DNA of 64,000 nucleotides from an uncultured Bacteroidota bacterium (lineage in GTDB: Bacteria; Bacteroidota; Bacteroidia; Bacteroidales; VadinHA17), in assembly GCA_903844815.1 (NCBI GenBank), contig CAIMVD010000100.1, positions 1 through 64,000 of the forward strand. The letters run 5' to 3'. A program made the translations under genes and the position numbers. Within the stretch, counting starts at the first letter, position 1. Every line of letters begins with the position of its first letter. This document shows, piece after piece, positions 1-8,272 of this stretch. The notes under the pieces were generated by a model that had not been told where the DNA came from, made no database searches, and was given only the letters and a program-made list of their open reading frames with translations.

Positions 1-1
1 C

Positions 2-199
2 GATAGCGACAGTACCGGGTCATTAACAGGAAATATCGTCGGGCTTATGCTGGGAAAGTCAGCAATTCCTTCCCGCTGGGCCGACAGGCTTGAAGGCGGG
101 GATATTGTAATTCAAATGGCAGAGGATCTTCACACACGGTGTAAGTCGGATTCTCATAAAATAGATAAGGAGTGGTTCAGAAGATATCCTCCAACCTGA
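2..199 (+). CDS. ADP-ribosylglycohydrolase family protein, C-terminal fragment cut by window edge
   Basis: This is the last 65 codons of a gene that begins before the window; the frame is open from base 2 to a TGA at 197-199. The peptide starts with DSDSTGSLTGNIVG, which matches the C-terminal metal-binding motif of the DraG/ARH ADP-ribosylglycohydrolases (D-[ST]-D-[ST]-x-G-x-x-x-G-x-x-x-G). It continues with the usual IPxxW and LE(G)GD elements. Members remove ADP-ribose from proteins or small molecules using two Mg ions held by these Asp residues. The gene converges on the GH43 gene. Family assignment is good; the substrate cannot be judged from this part. Confidence 0.8.
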   Translation, partial: DSDSTGSLTGNIVGLMLGKSAIPSRWADRLEGGDIVIQMAEDLHTRCKSDSHKIDKEWFRRYPPT

Positions 200-249
200 A
201 AAGAGAAGCCGTATGAGAAGCATACTTTCGGGTCCGTAATACAAAGGAA

Positions 250-1215
250 TTATTTGACCCTTTGTCCTGCAACACCTGTTTTGGTCATAACGACCTGTTT
301 TATCATTCCTGAATTATCGAACTCCATCCTGTCGATGCTGACCTCTCTCGAATTACGGTCAGTTTCATTCAACGGACGGCGGTGATAGACAATATAATAA
401 TCATCGGTTCCCGGCACATGAATGACTGAATGATGGCCTGCTCCGGTGGCAATCGAAGGGTCCTGCCGGAGTATCTTACCAACCCTTTTGAATGGACCGA
501 AGGGGGAATCAGAGATGGCATATGCAACGCTGTAGTCGGGGCCCGTCCATCCGCCCTCCGACCACATGAAATAGTATTTCCCGTTACGGATGAACATGAA
601 GGGACCCTCAACATATCCTTCCGGGGTTATCTCCTTGAACATGGTTCCATCGGGTAGTGGTTTAACTGACTTAAAATCATCATTAAGTTTAACGATATTG
701 CAATGCCTCCATCCGCCATAGATTAAATAATACTTTCCATCGGCATCCCTGAATGCAAACTGGTCGATTGGCTGGGCTCCGTTGTAGAATTTGTCAATCA
801 GAGGTTTTCCAAGCCAATCCTTATATGGCCCCGATGGAGAATCAGACACCGCAACCCCAATACCGCCATATTCTTTATCATTCTGAATATCGTTCGCTCC
901 GAAGAAGAAGAAATATTTGCCGTCCTTCTCAATGACCGACGGGGCCCACATAGCCCTTTTTGCCCATTTCACCGATGCCGTATCGAGGATGTTTTCATGC
1001 TTTGTCCATTTCACAAGGTCAAATGAAGAGAATGCATCGAAATGTACCTGCTTATTGTATGGAGCCGAAAAGGTGGGAAAGATCCAGTATTCGTTGTTAA
1101 TTACAACCGCTTCGGGATCGGCGTACCAGCCCGGGAAGACGGGGTTGCCGGAGTTTTGTGAGGTCCCGGTTAATCCAGTTATAATGACAAAGAGAACTGT
1201 TAAAAATTGCTTCAT
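250..1215 (-). CDS. Glycoside hydrolase family 43 protein, secreted
   Basis: This is a 321-residue five-bladed beta-propeller glycosidase of family GH43, the family of arabinofuranosidases, xylosidases and arabinanases. I chose the ATG at 1215 because it directly precedes a signal peptide (MKQFLTVLFVIITGLTGTSQ); the frame stays open 18 codons further upstream. The three catalytic acids are visible: Asp in PGWYADPE (base), Asp in PIDQFAFRDADG (pKa modulator) and Glu in VEGPFMF (acid). Other propeller blades show WAPSV and the repeated SDSP-GP. It probably acts in the periplasm or outside the cell on plant or microbial polysaccharide. No SusC/SusD genes lie nearby, so no polysaccharide utilisation locus is evident in the window. 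Confidence 0.9.
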   Translation of the reverse strand: MKQFLTVLFVIITGLTGTSQNSGNPVFPGWYADPEAVVINNEYWIFPTFSAPYNKQVHFDAFSSFDLVKWTKHENILDTASVKWAKRAMWAPSVIEKDGKYFFFFGANDIQNDKEYGGIGVAVSDSPSGPYKDWLGKPLIDKFYNGAQPIDQFAFRDADGKYYLIYGGWRHCNIVKLNDDFKSVKPLPDGTMFKEITPEGYVEGPFMFIRNGKYYFMWSEGGWTGPDYSVAYAISDSPFGPFKRVGKILRQDPSIATGAGHHSVIHVPGTDDYYIVYHRRPLNETDRNSREVSIDRMEFDNSGMIKQVVMTKTGVAGQRVK

Positions 1216-1356
1216 CGTTTTTGAGTTTAGGTGATGCAAGATATAACATATCAGGGAAATATGAAGCATTAATCAATTCCTGGCAAATTCAAAATATGAT
1301 GAGATGTAATATATTGATTATTAATATCGGCCGGCAAATTATTTCCGTAATGACGT

Positions 1357-1473
1357 ATGAAATATGATCTGGCCGGATTCTGGTCTCGGAGGATTGACAG
1401 GGAACACAGGTTAGTCTATCAGGTTGCAGAGAATGAGATTCTAATTTACAGTTGCCGGTATCACTATGATTAA
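1357..1473 (+). pseudogene. 5'-truncated yoeB toxin remnant
   Basis: A 38-codon frame encodes the C-terminal half of a Txe/YoeB-family mRNA interferase. It contains YDLAGFWSRRI, then REHRLVYQV and the final SCRYHYD, with the stop at 1471-1473. In intact YoeB (about 84 residues) these are the segments carrying the active-site Arg, Glu and terminal His-Tyr. An in-frame stop lies just upstream of the first ATG (1357), and I could not find the N-terminal half in any upstream frame. No YefM antitoxin is present. It is a dead fragment of a toxin-antitoxin module, not an expressed gene. Confidence 0.85.
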
Positions 1474-2184
1474 TAGGTAAAGTTATCTTTTGGAGTTATA
1501 ATAATGTCTCTGGTTTTTTGAGATCAGAGGCCTTACATAATGACCATTTCTCAAAACAATTATTTGTATCCCAGATCAATTATCGAGGATAAAAGCATTG
1601 TTTCCTAATGCTTTAGGTTCAATATCACTTTTGATTATAATTCTTGATAGATTTATTATAAATACTCTTTTCAAGCATTATCAACGGATCCGAATTGTTT
1701 AATTCAAGCTAAATAATACTGATTGGTAAATCTGTATAATTATAAATGTTTATGGGTCTTTTTTTGTATTTTCTTTGAAGTAGGAGACACCTGATTGTAG
1801 AATTTTTTTCCGAGAAAAAATACTGAAAGGACTGGCTTTGAGATTCTGAATTCGTCAGAAAGTATTTTTTGCATAAGAATTTTGTGCGATAGGGCAATAG
1901 TTTAAACAGAATCATTTGTCCCGGGTTTTCACATTATTAGGCTTAAAAACGGAAATGCATTTGAGTTTAAAGAGATAATAAAGCAACCGATTGGGGTAAT
2001 TAATCTGGAGTTAAGGTTGGACTCGAGTGTTTTTATTAACCAATGAATTAACCAAAAAATTGAGGGTCATATCAGGTTGACCGCCTTGAAAAATGATGGA
2101 ATAATTTGTGGAGACCGGAGACCACTTTAAAAAACGGGGCGGAACCGAAAAGCCAAAAGAGTAGGAGATCTAAATCAAATATTT
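1474..2184. other. Non-coding stretch upstream of the outer membrane protein gene
   Basis: These 711 bases are A+T-rich, with stops in all frames. The only longer open frame (1709-1915, minus) has no recognisable content. The region contains copy A of a direct repeat (1711-1790) whose partner is at 12154-12233. No promoter with a good TAnnTTTG element stood out before the gene at 2185. Confidence 0.5.
1711..1790 (+). repeat. Imperfect 80-bp direct repeat, copy A (partner 12154-12233)
   Basis: Aligned without gaps by eye, this matches 12154-12233 at about 59 of 80 positions. Both copies share the core ACTGATTGGTAAATC and, exactly 55 bases from the start, TTTTGT-TTTTCTTTGA (one differing base at the dash). 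In this copy the small inverted repeat around GGTA is imperfect. The two copies lie on either side of the block 2185-12147. Confidence 0.6.
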
Positions 2185-2673
2185 ATGAAAGTCAGGATTT
2201 TATTGTTAGTTGTTTTGTCTTTTATTGTATTATCTGTAAATGCACAAAGTAATAAAGAAAAGCCATTTAAAATGGGGATCGGTTTTTCAGGGGGCCTTCC
2301 AGTTGGTGATATGTCGGAAGCCAGTCTGGCTTTGGGAGCTGATTTAAAGGTTCAATATTCGATTACTTCTGCTTTGGCCATTACCTTAAGTGCAGGTTAT
2401 GTTGATTTTCCAGTGGAGTGGCAGTTTGGTAATGCGGGATTGATTCCTGTTATGGGTGGAATACAGTATAATTTTTATAAAAAAATATACGTCAGTGCGC
2501 AGGCCGGTGTTTCATTCCCATCTCAAGGTGGTGATAGCAGTCCCTTTACTTTCGCACCTGGAATAGGTGTAAATGTATCAAACCATTTTGATCTATTACT
2601 AAAGTACCAATCTGCAACAGAAGATGGATATAATATCTCTTTTGCAGGTATTAGGGTTGGGTTAACTTTTTAA
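2185..2673 (+). CDS. Small outer-membrane beta-barrel protein
   Basis: This is a 162-residue protein with a clear signal peptide (MKVRILLLVVLSFIVLSVNAQ). The mature part has alternating hydrophobic and polar strands typical of a small OmpW/OmpX-like barrel: a glycine-rich first strand (MGIGFSGGLPVGDMS), VQYSITSALAITLSAGY, GIQYNFYKKIYVSAQAG and the C-terminal strand FAGIRVGLTF ending in Phe. It is likely an outer-membrane protein of unknown role. A 360-base gap separates it from the SPFH operon, so co-transcription is uncertain. Confidence 0.75.
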   Translation: MKVRILLLVVLSFIVLSVNAQSNKEKPFKMGIGFSGGLPVGDMSEASLALGADLKVQYSITSALAITLSAGYVDFPVEWQFGNAGLIPVMGGIQYNFYKKIYVSAQAGVSFPSQGGDSSPFTFAPGIGVNVSNHFDLLLKYQSATEDGYNISFAGIRVGLTF

Positions 2674-2781
2674 TAAATCTGACTTGGCACATGACAATAA
2701 ATAGTAACGCATTGATTGTTAGTATAATATGTCGTAAATGGCAATAAAAAGCATTCACTGGCCTGGATAAAGCATTGATAT

Positions 2782-3010
2782 TCAGTTAATTGAAACCAGA
2801 GGGCCAGTGTCTTTTTTAAAATGAGCGAAAGGGTCGAAAAAAATCAATTTTATCAGGTACGTTACCGGGGTTCTTTGGAAAGGCAACAGACGCGATAACG
2901 TCATCTGGCACATCTGGATTTGCCCGATAGATAATCCAAGCCAGTGTAGAATCAAAATGATCCAATTCTTTTCCCGATCGCACGAATCCAAAGAATACAA
3001 GCAGCCAATC
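2782..3010 (-). pseudogene. Possible frameshifted gene fragment of unknown family
   Basis: Reading the minus strand, one frame runs from about 3010 through GKELDHF, DSTLAWIIYRANPD, VPDDVIASVAFPKNPG and VPDKIDFF. At a run of seven T it would continue sensibly only after a one-base shift, as FFDPFAHFKKDTGPLVSIN ending at 2782. Removing one base from the T7 run joins the two into a fragment of roughly 75 residues that reads like real protein. An in-frame stop closes it upstream. I do not recognise the family. It could be a decayed gene end, or chance in the 360-base gap 2674-3033, which otherwise holds nothing I can identify. Confidence 0.3.
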
Positions 3011-3033
3011 ACAAATTTTAAAAAAATATTATT

Positions 3034-4311
3034 ATGGCAATAATTGATTTAGTCAGATGGTCACCTCAGGGAAATCAAACCATCTATGCATGGAAATACC
3101 AGGAAAAAAATCAGTTACCAGGCGAAGCCACCAATCTTAGTACATATACGCAGCTTATTGTGCAGGAATCGCAAGAGGCGATCTTATTCTCTAAAGGACA
3201 AATTGTTGGTAAATTTGGACCTGGTAAGCATACCCTGAACACCGAGAACTTACCAATTTTGAGAAGCTTATATGGTATTCCCTTTGGTGGTAAAAATCCT
3301 TTTACAGCAGAGGTATGGTTTGTAAATAAACTTCAACCGTATAATATTGACTGGTCAATTGACAGGATGGATATTCACGATGCTGATTATAATACAGGTA
3401 TTCCATTAGTTGCCAATGGTAGATATGGCCTTAAAATTACTGATGCAGAGCGATTTTTAATAAAAATTGTTGGAACTAAAACAACTTTTGACCAAAAGGA
3501 CCTGACAGATCAGTTTTTTGGAGAATTCTCAACAAAAACAAAGTCAACTTTAATGCAATTTATGATAAAAAACAAAATTGGATTAAAGCAAATCTCAGCA
3601 CATTTAGATAACATTTCAGACCATTTGAGATCAATTATGCTGCCATTTTGGGAAAGTATCGGTTTTGAACTAACCAAATATTATATCACGAGTATTGAAA
3701 TTGACGGTTCAACTGAATACGGGAAAAAAATACTTGACGCAGTATCAAGACAAAGCGCACAGGCGATTGGAGGCTACACCTGGCAACAGTCGCAGGCAAT
3801 GGAAATTGCAAAAGATGCTGTTGGTGGCATGTCTGAAGGTAGTGGTGGTTTATTAGGAGCCGTAGTTGCTTCAAATATGATGGGGGGATTAGGTGGTGGC
3901 GGTGGAATTATGCAACCACAATACAATCAACCAACCTTTGGATCAAATAATCAAGGACAACAAGGAAGTACAACACAACCAGTTGCACCCGTTCGTGAGG
4001 TATACTGTTCAAATTGCTCAAAAAGGTTTGCAAGCAACTTAAGATTTTGCCCGTTTTGTGGCGATGAATATGATGCTTGCCCTAAATGTGGGACGGATAA
4101 TGATAAAAACGCTAAACGATGCGTTAGTTGTGGATTTCAATTACAGCAAGGGCTAAGTTTATGTACAAATTGTAATTCACCCATAGTCCCAGGAAGTTCA
4201 TTTTGCGGCTCTTGTGGAAAACCGCAGGCTGATGATAAATGTACCCGCTGTGGTAATCAATTAGTTGCTGGAATTAAATTTTGTCCTAAATGTGGTCAAA
4301 AAAAATTATAA
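3034..4311 (+). CDS. SPFH/band-7 domain protein with C-terminal zinc ribbons (YdjI-like)
   Basis: This 425-residue protein has three parts. Residues about 20-245 form an SPFH (band 7/stomatin-prohibitin) domain of the group often annotated 'virion core protein', recognisable by QESQEAILFSKGQ, the FGPGKHTL turn and the NGRYGLKI strand. A Gly/Gln-rich linker follows. Residues 325-421 carry eight CxxC knuckles (CSNC, CPFC, CPKC, CVSC, CTNC, CGSC, CTRC, CPKC), which would build four zinc ribbons. There is no signal peptide or TM segment, so it should sit on the cytoplasmic face of the membrane. In Bacillus subtilis a similarly built protein, YdjI, works with membrane proteins YdjG/YdjH and PspA in membrane stress. 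It is first in a tightly spaced block (17 bases to the next gene), so it is probably the organising protein. Confidence 0.85.
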   Translation: MAIIDLVRWSPQGNQTIYAWKYQEKNQLPGEATNLSTYTQLIVQESQEAILFSKGQIVGKFGPGKHTLNTENLPILRSLYGIPFGGKNPFTAEVWFVNKLQPYNIDWSIDRMDIHDADYNTGIPLVANGRYGLKITDAERFLIKIVGTKTTFDQKDLTDQFFGEFSTKTKSTLMQFMIKNKIGLKQISAHLDNISDHLRSIMLPFWESIGFELTKYYITSIEIDGSTEYGKKILDAVSRQSAQAIGGYTWQQSQAMEIAKDAVGGMSEGSGGLLGAVVASNMMGGLGGGGGIMQPQYNQPTFGSNNQGQQGSTTQPVAPVREVYCSNCSKRFASNLRFCPFCGDEYDACPKCGTDNDKNAKRCVSCGFQLQQGLSLCTNCNSPIVPGSSFCGSCGKPQADDKCTRCGNQLVAGIKFCPKCGQKKL

Positions 4312-4328
4312 CATAAAAATCCAATAAA

Positions 4329-5042
4329 ATGAATGCGAAAAAAATAGTACCATTTTTGCTGTTTCTATTTGGGGAAGCATTGATAATTGTTTGCTTTCTT
4401 CATTTCGGAAGAAAACTTCCGAACGATGTATTGACACTCAATATTGTTGTATCCTCAATTATCTACGCGCTGTATTTCATTGACATAATTATTCCCTGGG
4501 TTAATTTTAAAGATAAATCGCAGAAAACTATTGGTTCTATTGGCCTAAGATGGTTCTTTACTTTCTTATATATGCTTCTTGCTATTGGGGCAATGAGATT
4601 TTTTTACACTAAAGAACCAGATATTCATATTACAACGCAATTATTAGTGCATGGAACTCTCTTATTTCTTCTTACACTCGGTTTATTTATGGCTGTTTCT
4701 GCCTCAGGTAAAGTGCAAGAGATATTTATAGCAGAGAAACAAAATCGTGACCGTATTGAGGAAATGAAAAAAACGACTAAAGAAGTTCAGTTAAAATTAG
4801 ACAAATTGAAAAATATTCCGGTTGACATTATTACAAAGATGAGTGAAATTCAAGAGAATCTAAGATATATTTCACCATCCGATAATAGTAGTGCAATAGA
4901 ATTAGAGATGAACTTCATTACTCAAATGGAAGCCGTTAACAATTGCCTTTTCGATAGTCCACTGAATTTTGAAAGAATATTGGAAAATATCAAGAATTGC
5001 GAACGCACTTATAAAGAAAGAAAACAAATTTTTTCTAACTAA
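4329..5042 (+). CDS. Four-TM membrane protein with C-terminal coiled coil, unknown function
   Basis: I do not recognise the 237-residue product. The N-terminal half has four hydrophobic segments (about residues 5-27, 33-60, 71-93 and 101-126), the first beginning IVPFLLFLFGEALIIV. From about residue 130 the chain turns charged and heptad-like (EKQNRDRIEEMKKTTKEV), ending in a cytoplasmic helical domain. No catalytic motif is visible. It lies 17 bases after the SPFH gene and 21 before the large coiled-coil gene, which suggests a membrane anchor or partner for the SPFH protein. Confidence 0.75.
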   Translation: MNAKKIVPFLLFLFGEALIIVCFLHFGRKLPNDVLTLNIVVSSIIYALYFIDIIIPWVNFKDKSQKTIGSIGLRWFFTFLYMLLAIGAMRFFYTKEPDIHITTQLLVHGTLLFLLTLGLFMAVSASGKVQEIFIAEKQNRDRIEEMKKTTKEVQLKLDKLKNIPVDIITKMSEIQENLRYISPSDNSSAIELEMNFITQMEAVNNCLFDSPLNFERILENIKNCERTYKERKQIFSN

Positions 5043-5063
5043 TGTAAATTAAAAAATGAAATC

Positions 5064-7325
5064 ATGACAGGTAAAATTTTCACTGAATCAAGTAATGTCT
5101 ACCAGGATCAGGCTAAGATATTATTTACCTATTATCAGCAAATGGCTGAAAAAATAGTTCAAGAAGAAGAGCGTTTTGAGAAAGAAATAGCAAAACTTGA
5201 AGAAGAAAAATCAGTTTTAAATCAGGATTTGGCAAAAGCCAAATTATGGAAATGGGTACTTTGTATTCTGATCATTACTTTCATTTACTTTTTAATTAAA
5301 GAAAACGGGATTGGTAAACAAATTGCTTCTCTTGACGAAAGAATCAATGTATTCAAAAAACTGCATAAGGAAATCTTCCGTGATTATAAAGTAACCAAAT
5401 TGGGCGTTGCATATGTCCCGATTGCCGATCAAATTAAATATGAGAATAAAAGCTTTATAGTTGACCATACTGGTATGGTTGATGAATCAATTGTTACACT
5501 TCAACTATCAAGGCAGAATGATCTTTTAATTGGAACAATTTCAGATTTAGAAACTTTGTCTGCAGAAGCTCCATTGGTTGAAACTTCAAATGAAATCGAA
5601 GAAATCGCCACAGAAAAATATTCTCGTTCTATGCAACAGATAAACCAGCATGATTATTTTGGCAAACTCGAACGTTCATTACGTACAATATCTTATTGCA
5701 TGGACGATTTAGATGTAACAACTGTTGCTTTACCTCTTGTGGCTAATGATAGTAATTATCTTGGATTCATTAAAGAATATTCCACTTCCAACATACTTGA
5801 AAATGCACCAGTTCTTAAGGTTTTCAATACTCAAAAATACAATGCAGAAATTGCAAAATTTCAAGAATTGAATAAATTAAAGGATTCTTTATCAAGACAT
5901 ACTGCTCAATTTGAAGATGTCTTAAAAGGTCTTATGATAACGATGGCAAATTCAGTTCAGGCAATTTCTGCATTAAAAATTGCCTCGACTGATAAAATCG
6001 TGTTTGAATCAAACAAGGTTCTTTATAAAATTTTGAAATCACCTTATAATCATTATTCGCCTGTTTTGGAAGCTTCCGAAATTGAAAGAATAAGAAATGA
6101 AAATTTTAATTATGGCGATGCTGTTCAGGATTATGTTCCATTCCAATTAAAAGATAGTTCAAGGGTAAGGTATAATTTATTATCTGATACATGGGTGGCC
6201 GAAGATGGGAGCACAACAAATTTCCCATTTGGCATACACCAAATTCATGAAGAAATTGTTGCTCCGATTGTGCAAAATTTAATGAACGAAACAAGAATTG
6301 AAAGATTGAAAATTTATAATCACATTAAAGATCAAAAAATAAGTTACTTGAATAAGTGGCATCAGGATACAGAAGATTTTTATGGGAGAAACAGATCAGA
6401 AAGTGCTGATCTAATCAATTTAATGCGAGCAAGTTTAAGAGACTATGTTGCTGCATATAATACTTTAACTTCATTAAAGAAAACAGAAGATAGCATGGCC
6501 CAATCAGGTGGCTCGCTTGATTCAACTGTGGTTACTGTTTCCGAAAATTCAGCAGAAGTATTTGCCGCTTTTGAATTGCAATCCAAAGAATTTCAAAATG
6601 TACAACTTGATTTTGAAAACTATATGGAGCGCCTTAAAGAAGACATTGATGTTAAAGCTGGTAAATTTGAACATATTGATTATTATGATGCACTTCTTCG
6701 TGATGGAAACTCAAGGGATACAGCTGTTGCAGCAGGAGGAATACATGAATTAGAGGAAAGAAGGAAACCGCTTATTACTATTAATCCATTGTTTGCAAAA
6801 GTTTCTGAAATACCACCTACCCCAAGTATTGAAGATCTTACTTATGAGCATATTTCTTTAAATCTTCCAATTATTGCTCAAAATGCGCTTAAAGAACTTG
6901 AAGAAGATTTAGTTTCTGAGCCAATTATAATTGTTAAAGAAATTACCAGTAATAATAATGTTGACAATTCTACCAACACCGAAAAAGCCGTGGATGACAA
7001 TATTAATAGTTTGAGTTCTGATGAAGAAGATATTATTACTTATGATGATGATGATGATATACCAGATGAGGAAGAAGTAAATTCCGAAGAAAATTTTGAA
7101 GCCAATGATATTGACAGTGATGAAGAAACAGAAAACGATGATGAGGGATATACGGAAGCGGAGCTTGAGAAACTATCAGATTCTGAGATAAGAGATATAC
7201 TAAGTAAATGGGGACTAGAGCCTTTGGAAGTATTTGACAGAAATGAAGCCATATCAACAATTCTTGAAGCGCAAGAAAATGCAAACGAGGATGAAGATGA
7301 GGATGCAAATAAGACCAATAATTAA
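5064..7325 (+). CDS. Large coiled-coil, single-TM protein with acidic tail and SAP/HeH-like motif
   Basis: This 753-residue protein of unknown function starts with a strong coiled coil (about residues 28-60, EEERFEKEIAKLEEEKS). One TM helix follows (about 62-78, WKWVLCILIITFIYFLI). A long mostly helical body extends to about residue 630. From about 650 the chain is extremely acidic, with runs of Asp and Glu. Embedded in that tail (about 697-737) is a predicted helix-turn-helix segment, LSDSEIRDILSKWGLEP followed by RNEAISTILEAQ. It resembles SAP/HeH/Rho-N-type small helical domains that bind nucleic acid or act as adaptors. The protein could link the membrane to a cytoplasmic partner. It is in the same block as its neighbours (21-base gaps both sides). 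Confidence 0.75.
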   Translation: MTGKIFTESSNVYQDQAKILFTYYQQMAEKIVQEEERFEKEIAKLEEEKSVLNQDLAKAKLWKWVLCILIITFIYFLIKENGIGKQIASLDERINVFKKLHKEIFRDYKVTKLGVAYVPIADQIKYENKSFIVDHTGMVDESIVTLQLSRQNDLLIGTISDLETLSAEAPLVETSNEIEEIATEKYSRSMQQINQHDYFGKLERSLRTISYCMDDLDVTTVALPLVANDSNYLGFIKEYSTSNILENAPVLKVFNTQKYNAEIAKFQELNKLKDSLSRHTAQFEDVLKGLMITMANSVQAISALKIASTDKIVFESNKVLYKILKSPYNHYSPVLEASEIERIRNENFNYGDAVQDYVPFQLKDSSRVRYNLLSDTWVAEDGSTTNFPFGIHQIHEEIVAPIVQNLMNETRIERLKIYNHIKDQKISYLNKWHQDTEDFYGRNRSESADLINLMRASLRDYVAAYNTLTSLKKTEDSMAQSGGSLDSTVVTVSENSAEVFAAFELQSKEFQNVQLDFENYMERLKEDIDVKAGKFEHIDYYDALLRDGNSRDTAVAAGGIHELEERRKPLITINPLFAKVSEIPPTPSIEDLTYEHISLNLPIIAQNALKELEEDLVSEPIIIVKEITSNNNVDNSTNTEKAVDDNINSLSSDEEDIITYDDDDDIPDEEEVNSEENFEANDIDSDEETENDDEGYTEAELEKLSDSEIRDILSKWGLEPLEVFDRNEAISTILEAQENANEDEDEDANKTNN

Positions 7326-7346
7326 ACTCATTTAAATCTTAAATTT

Positions 7347-8261
7347 ATGGCAACATTTAATTATACAGTAGATACTCAGCCTATGGCTGAAGAAATAAGT
7401 AGGGTGTCGCACCATGTGAACGCTACTACTGGCGCTGTGGTTGCAATGCAAACGGCTGTAATTCTAGCCGAGGGCAAAGCTGCTGACCACGTTTGCAACA
7501 ATGTAAATAAGGGTTTTTACTCTCTAATACGCTCTCAGATTTCGCAGAAACTTGCAAAGCTACAAAGTGAGGTTGATTCTAATCTCATGCAGCTGGTTCA
7601 ACAAAAAAACGCTTTGCTTGGCATTAAGACCCGTATGCAACGAGATTACAACATGATTTCAAGCAGGTATATAAAGTTATTTAATGGTCTTAATACAAAT
7701 TTAAAGAACCGAGTTTTTGAACTTGATAAACCAACTATTGACTTTGCTTGCAAAGAAATTGATAAAGTTACAAACAGAACAAAGTACCTTACTGCAACCG
7801 TTCCGATTACTCAATTGGAATCAATTACTGCAAGTCAGAGAATCATCGCATCGAATATCAAACTGAGAGGTTTGAATGTGATAAATTCAATGAGATGGTT
7901 CATTCACGAAATGAATATGCAGAAAAAACTGACTGACCAGATTTTAATAACTGATGCCAGTTCAATAGAATCTGCAACATCATTTATACCTATTGTAATT
8001 TATGAGTGCAACAGAGATAAATCAGACCAGAAGAATATCGAAATAATTGTTTCGGATATTGAGATAGATAATCTTACCAGGTCTGCAATAAAGAACAAGG
8101 CATATACAGAATTCGCTCAACTTAACTGGTCACAAAAAGGGGTTCCAATACAAGAAATAAAAAGCGAGTTCAGTAAATTGATTTCATCTTCTGCTAAGTC
8201 TTCAAGAATCAAAGATTTAGCAATGCAATTATTTCAGGCTAATAATTATCAAACTACTTAA
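7347..8261 (+). CDS. Unknown protein, paralogue of the next gene (copy 1)
   Basis: The 304-residue protein has no signal peptide and no TM helix. It is clearly related to the product of 8273-9340. Shared elements in the same order are a TTGAVVAMQTA / LTGAVVATEVA segment, GFYSLIRSQISQ / GFFSYIRSEISQ, a long helix, SSRYIKLFNGLN / SGRYVKIFDDLN, and the near-identical NRVFELDKP. The N-terminal part looks helical and amphipathic, so oligomerisation is plausible. I know no characterised member. It follows the large TM protein by 21 bases and its paralogue starts 11 bases after it. Confidence 0.7.
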   Translation: MATFNYTVDTQPMAEEISRVSHHVNATTGAVVAMQTAVILAEGKAADHVCNNVNKGFYSLIRSQISQKLAKLQSEVDSNLMQLVQQKNALLGIKTRMQRDYNMISSRYIKLFNGLNTNLKNRVFELDKPTIDFACKEIDKVTNRTKYLTATVPITQLESITASQRIIASNIKLRGLNVINSMRWFIHEMNMQKKLTDQILITDASSIESATSFIPIVIYECNRDKSDQKNIEIIVSDIEIDNLTRSAIKNKAYTEFAQLNWSQKGVPIQEIKSEFSKLISSSAKSSRIKDLAMQLFQANNYQTT

Positions 8262-8272
8262 ATGATAAAGAT

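Noticed and set aside
1709-1915. 68-residue minus-strand open frame
   Set aside because: A+T-rich, no family, and it lies over repeat copy A; no upstream signal.
3034-4311. Phage origin for the SPFH gene because relatives are labelled virion core protein
   Set aside because: No capsid, tail, terminase or integrase gene is nearby; the label comes from a distant similarity of the SPFH group.
7036-7318. Two minus-strand frames rich in Ser or His/Leu
   Set aside because: They are the antisense of the acidic tail of the 753-residue protein, where Asp/Glu codons keep other frames open.
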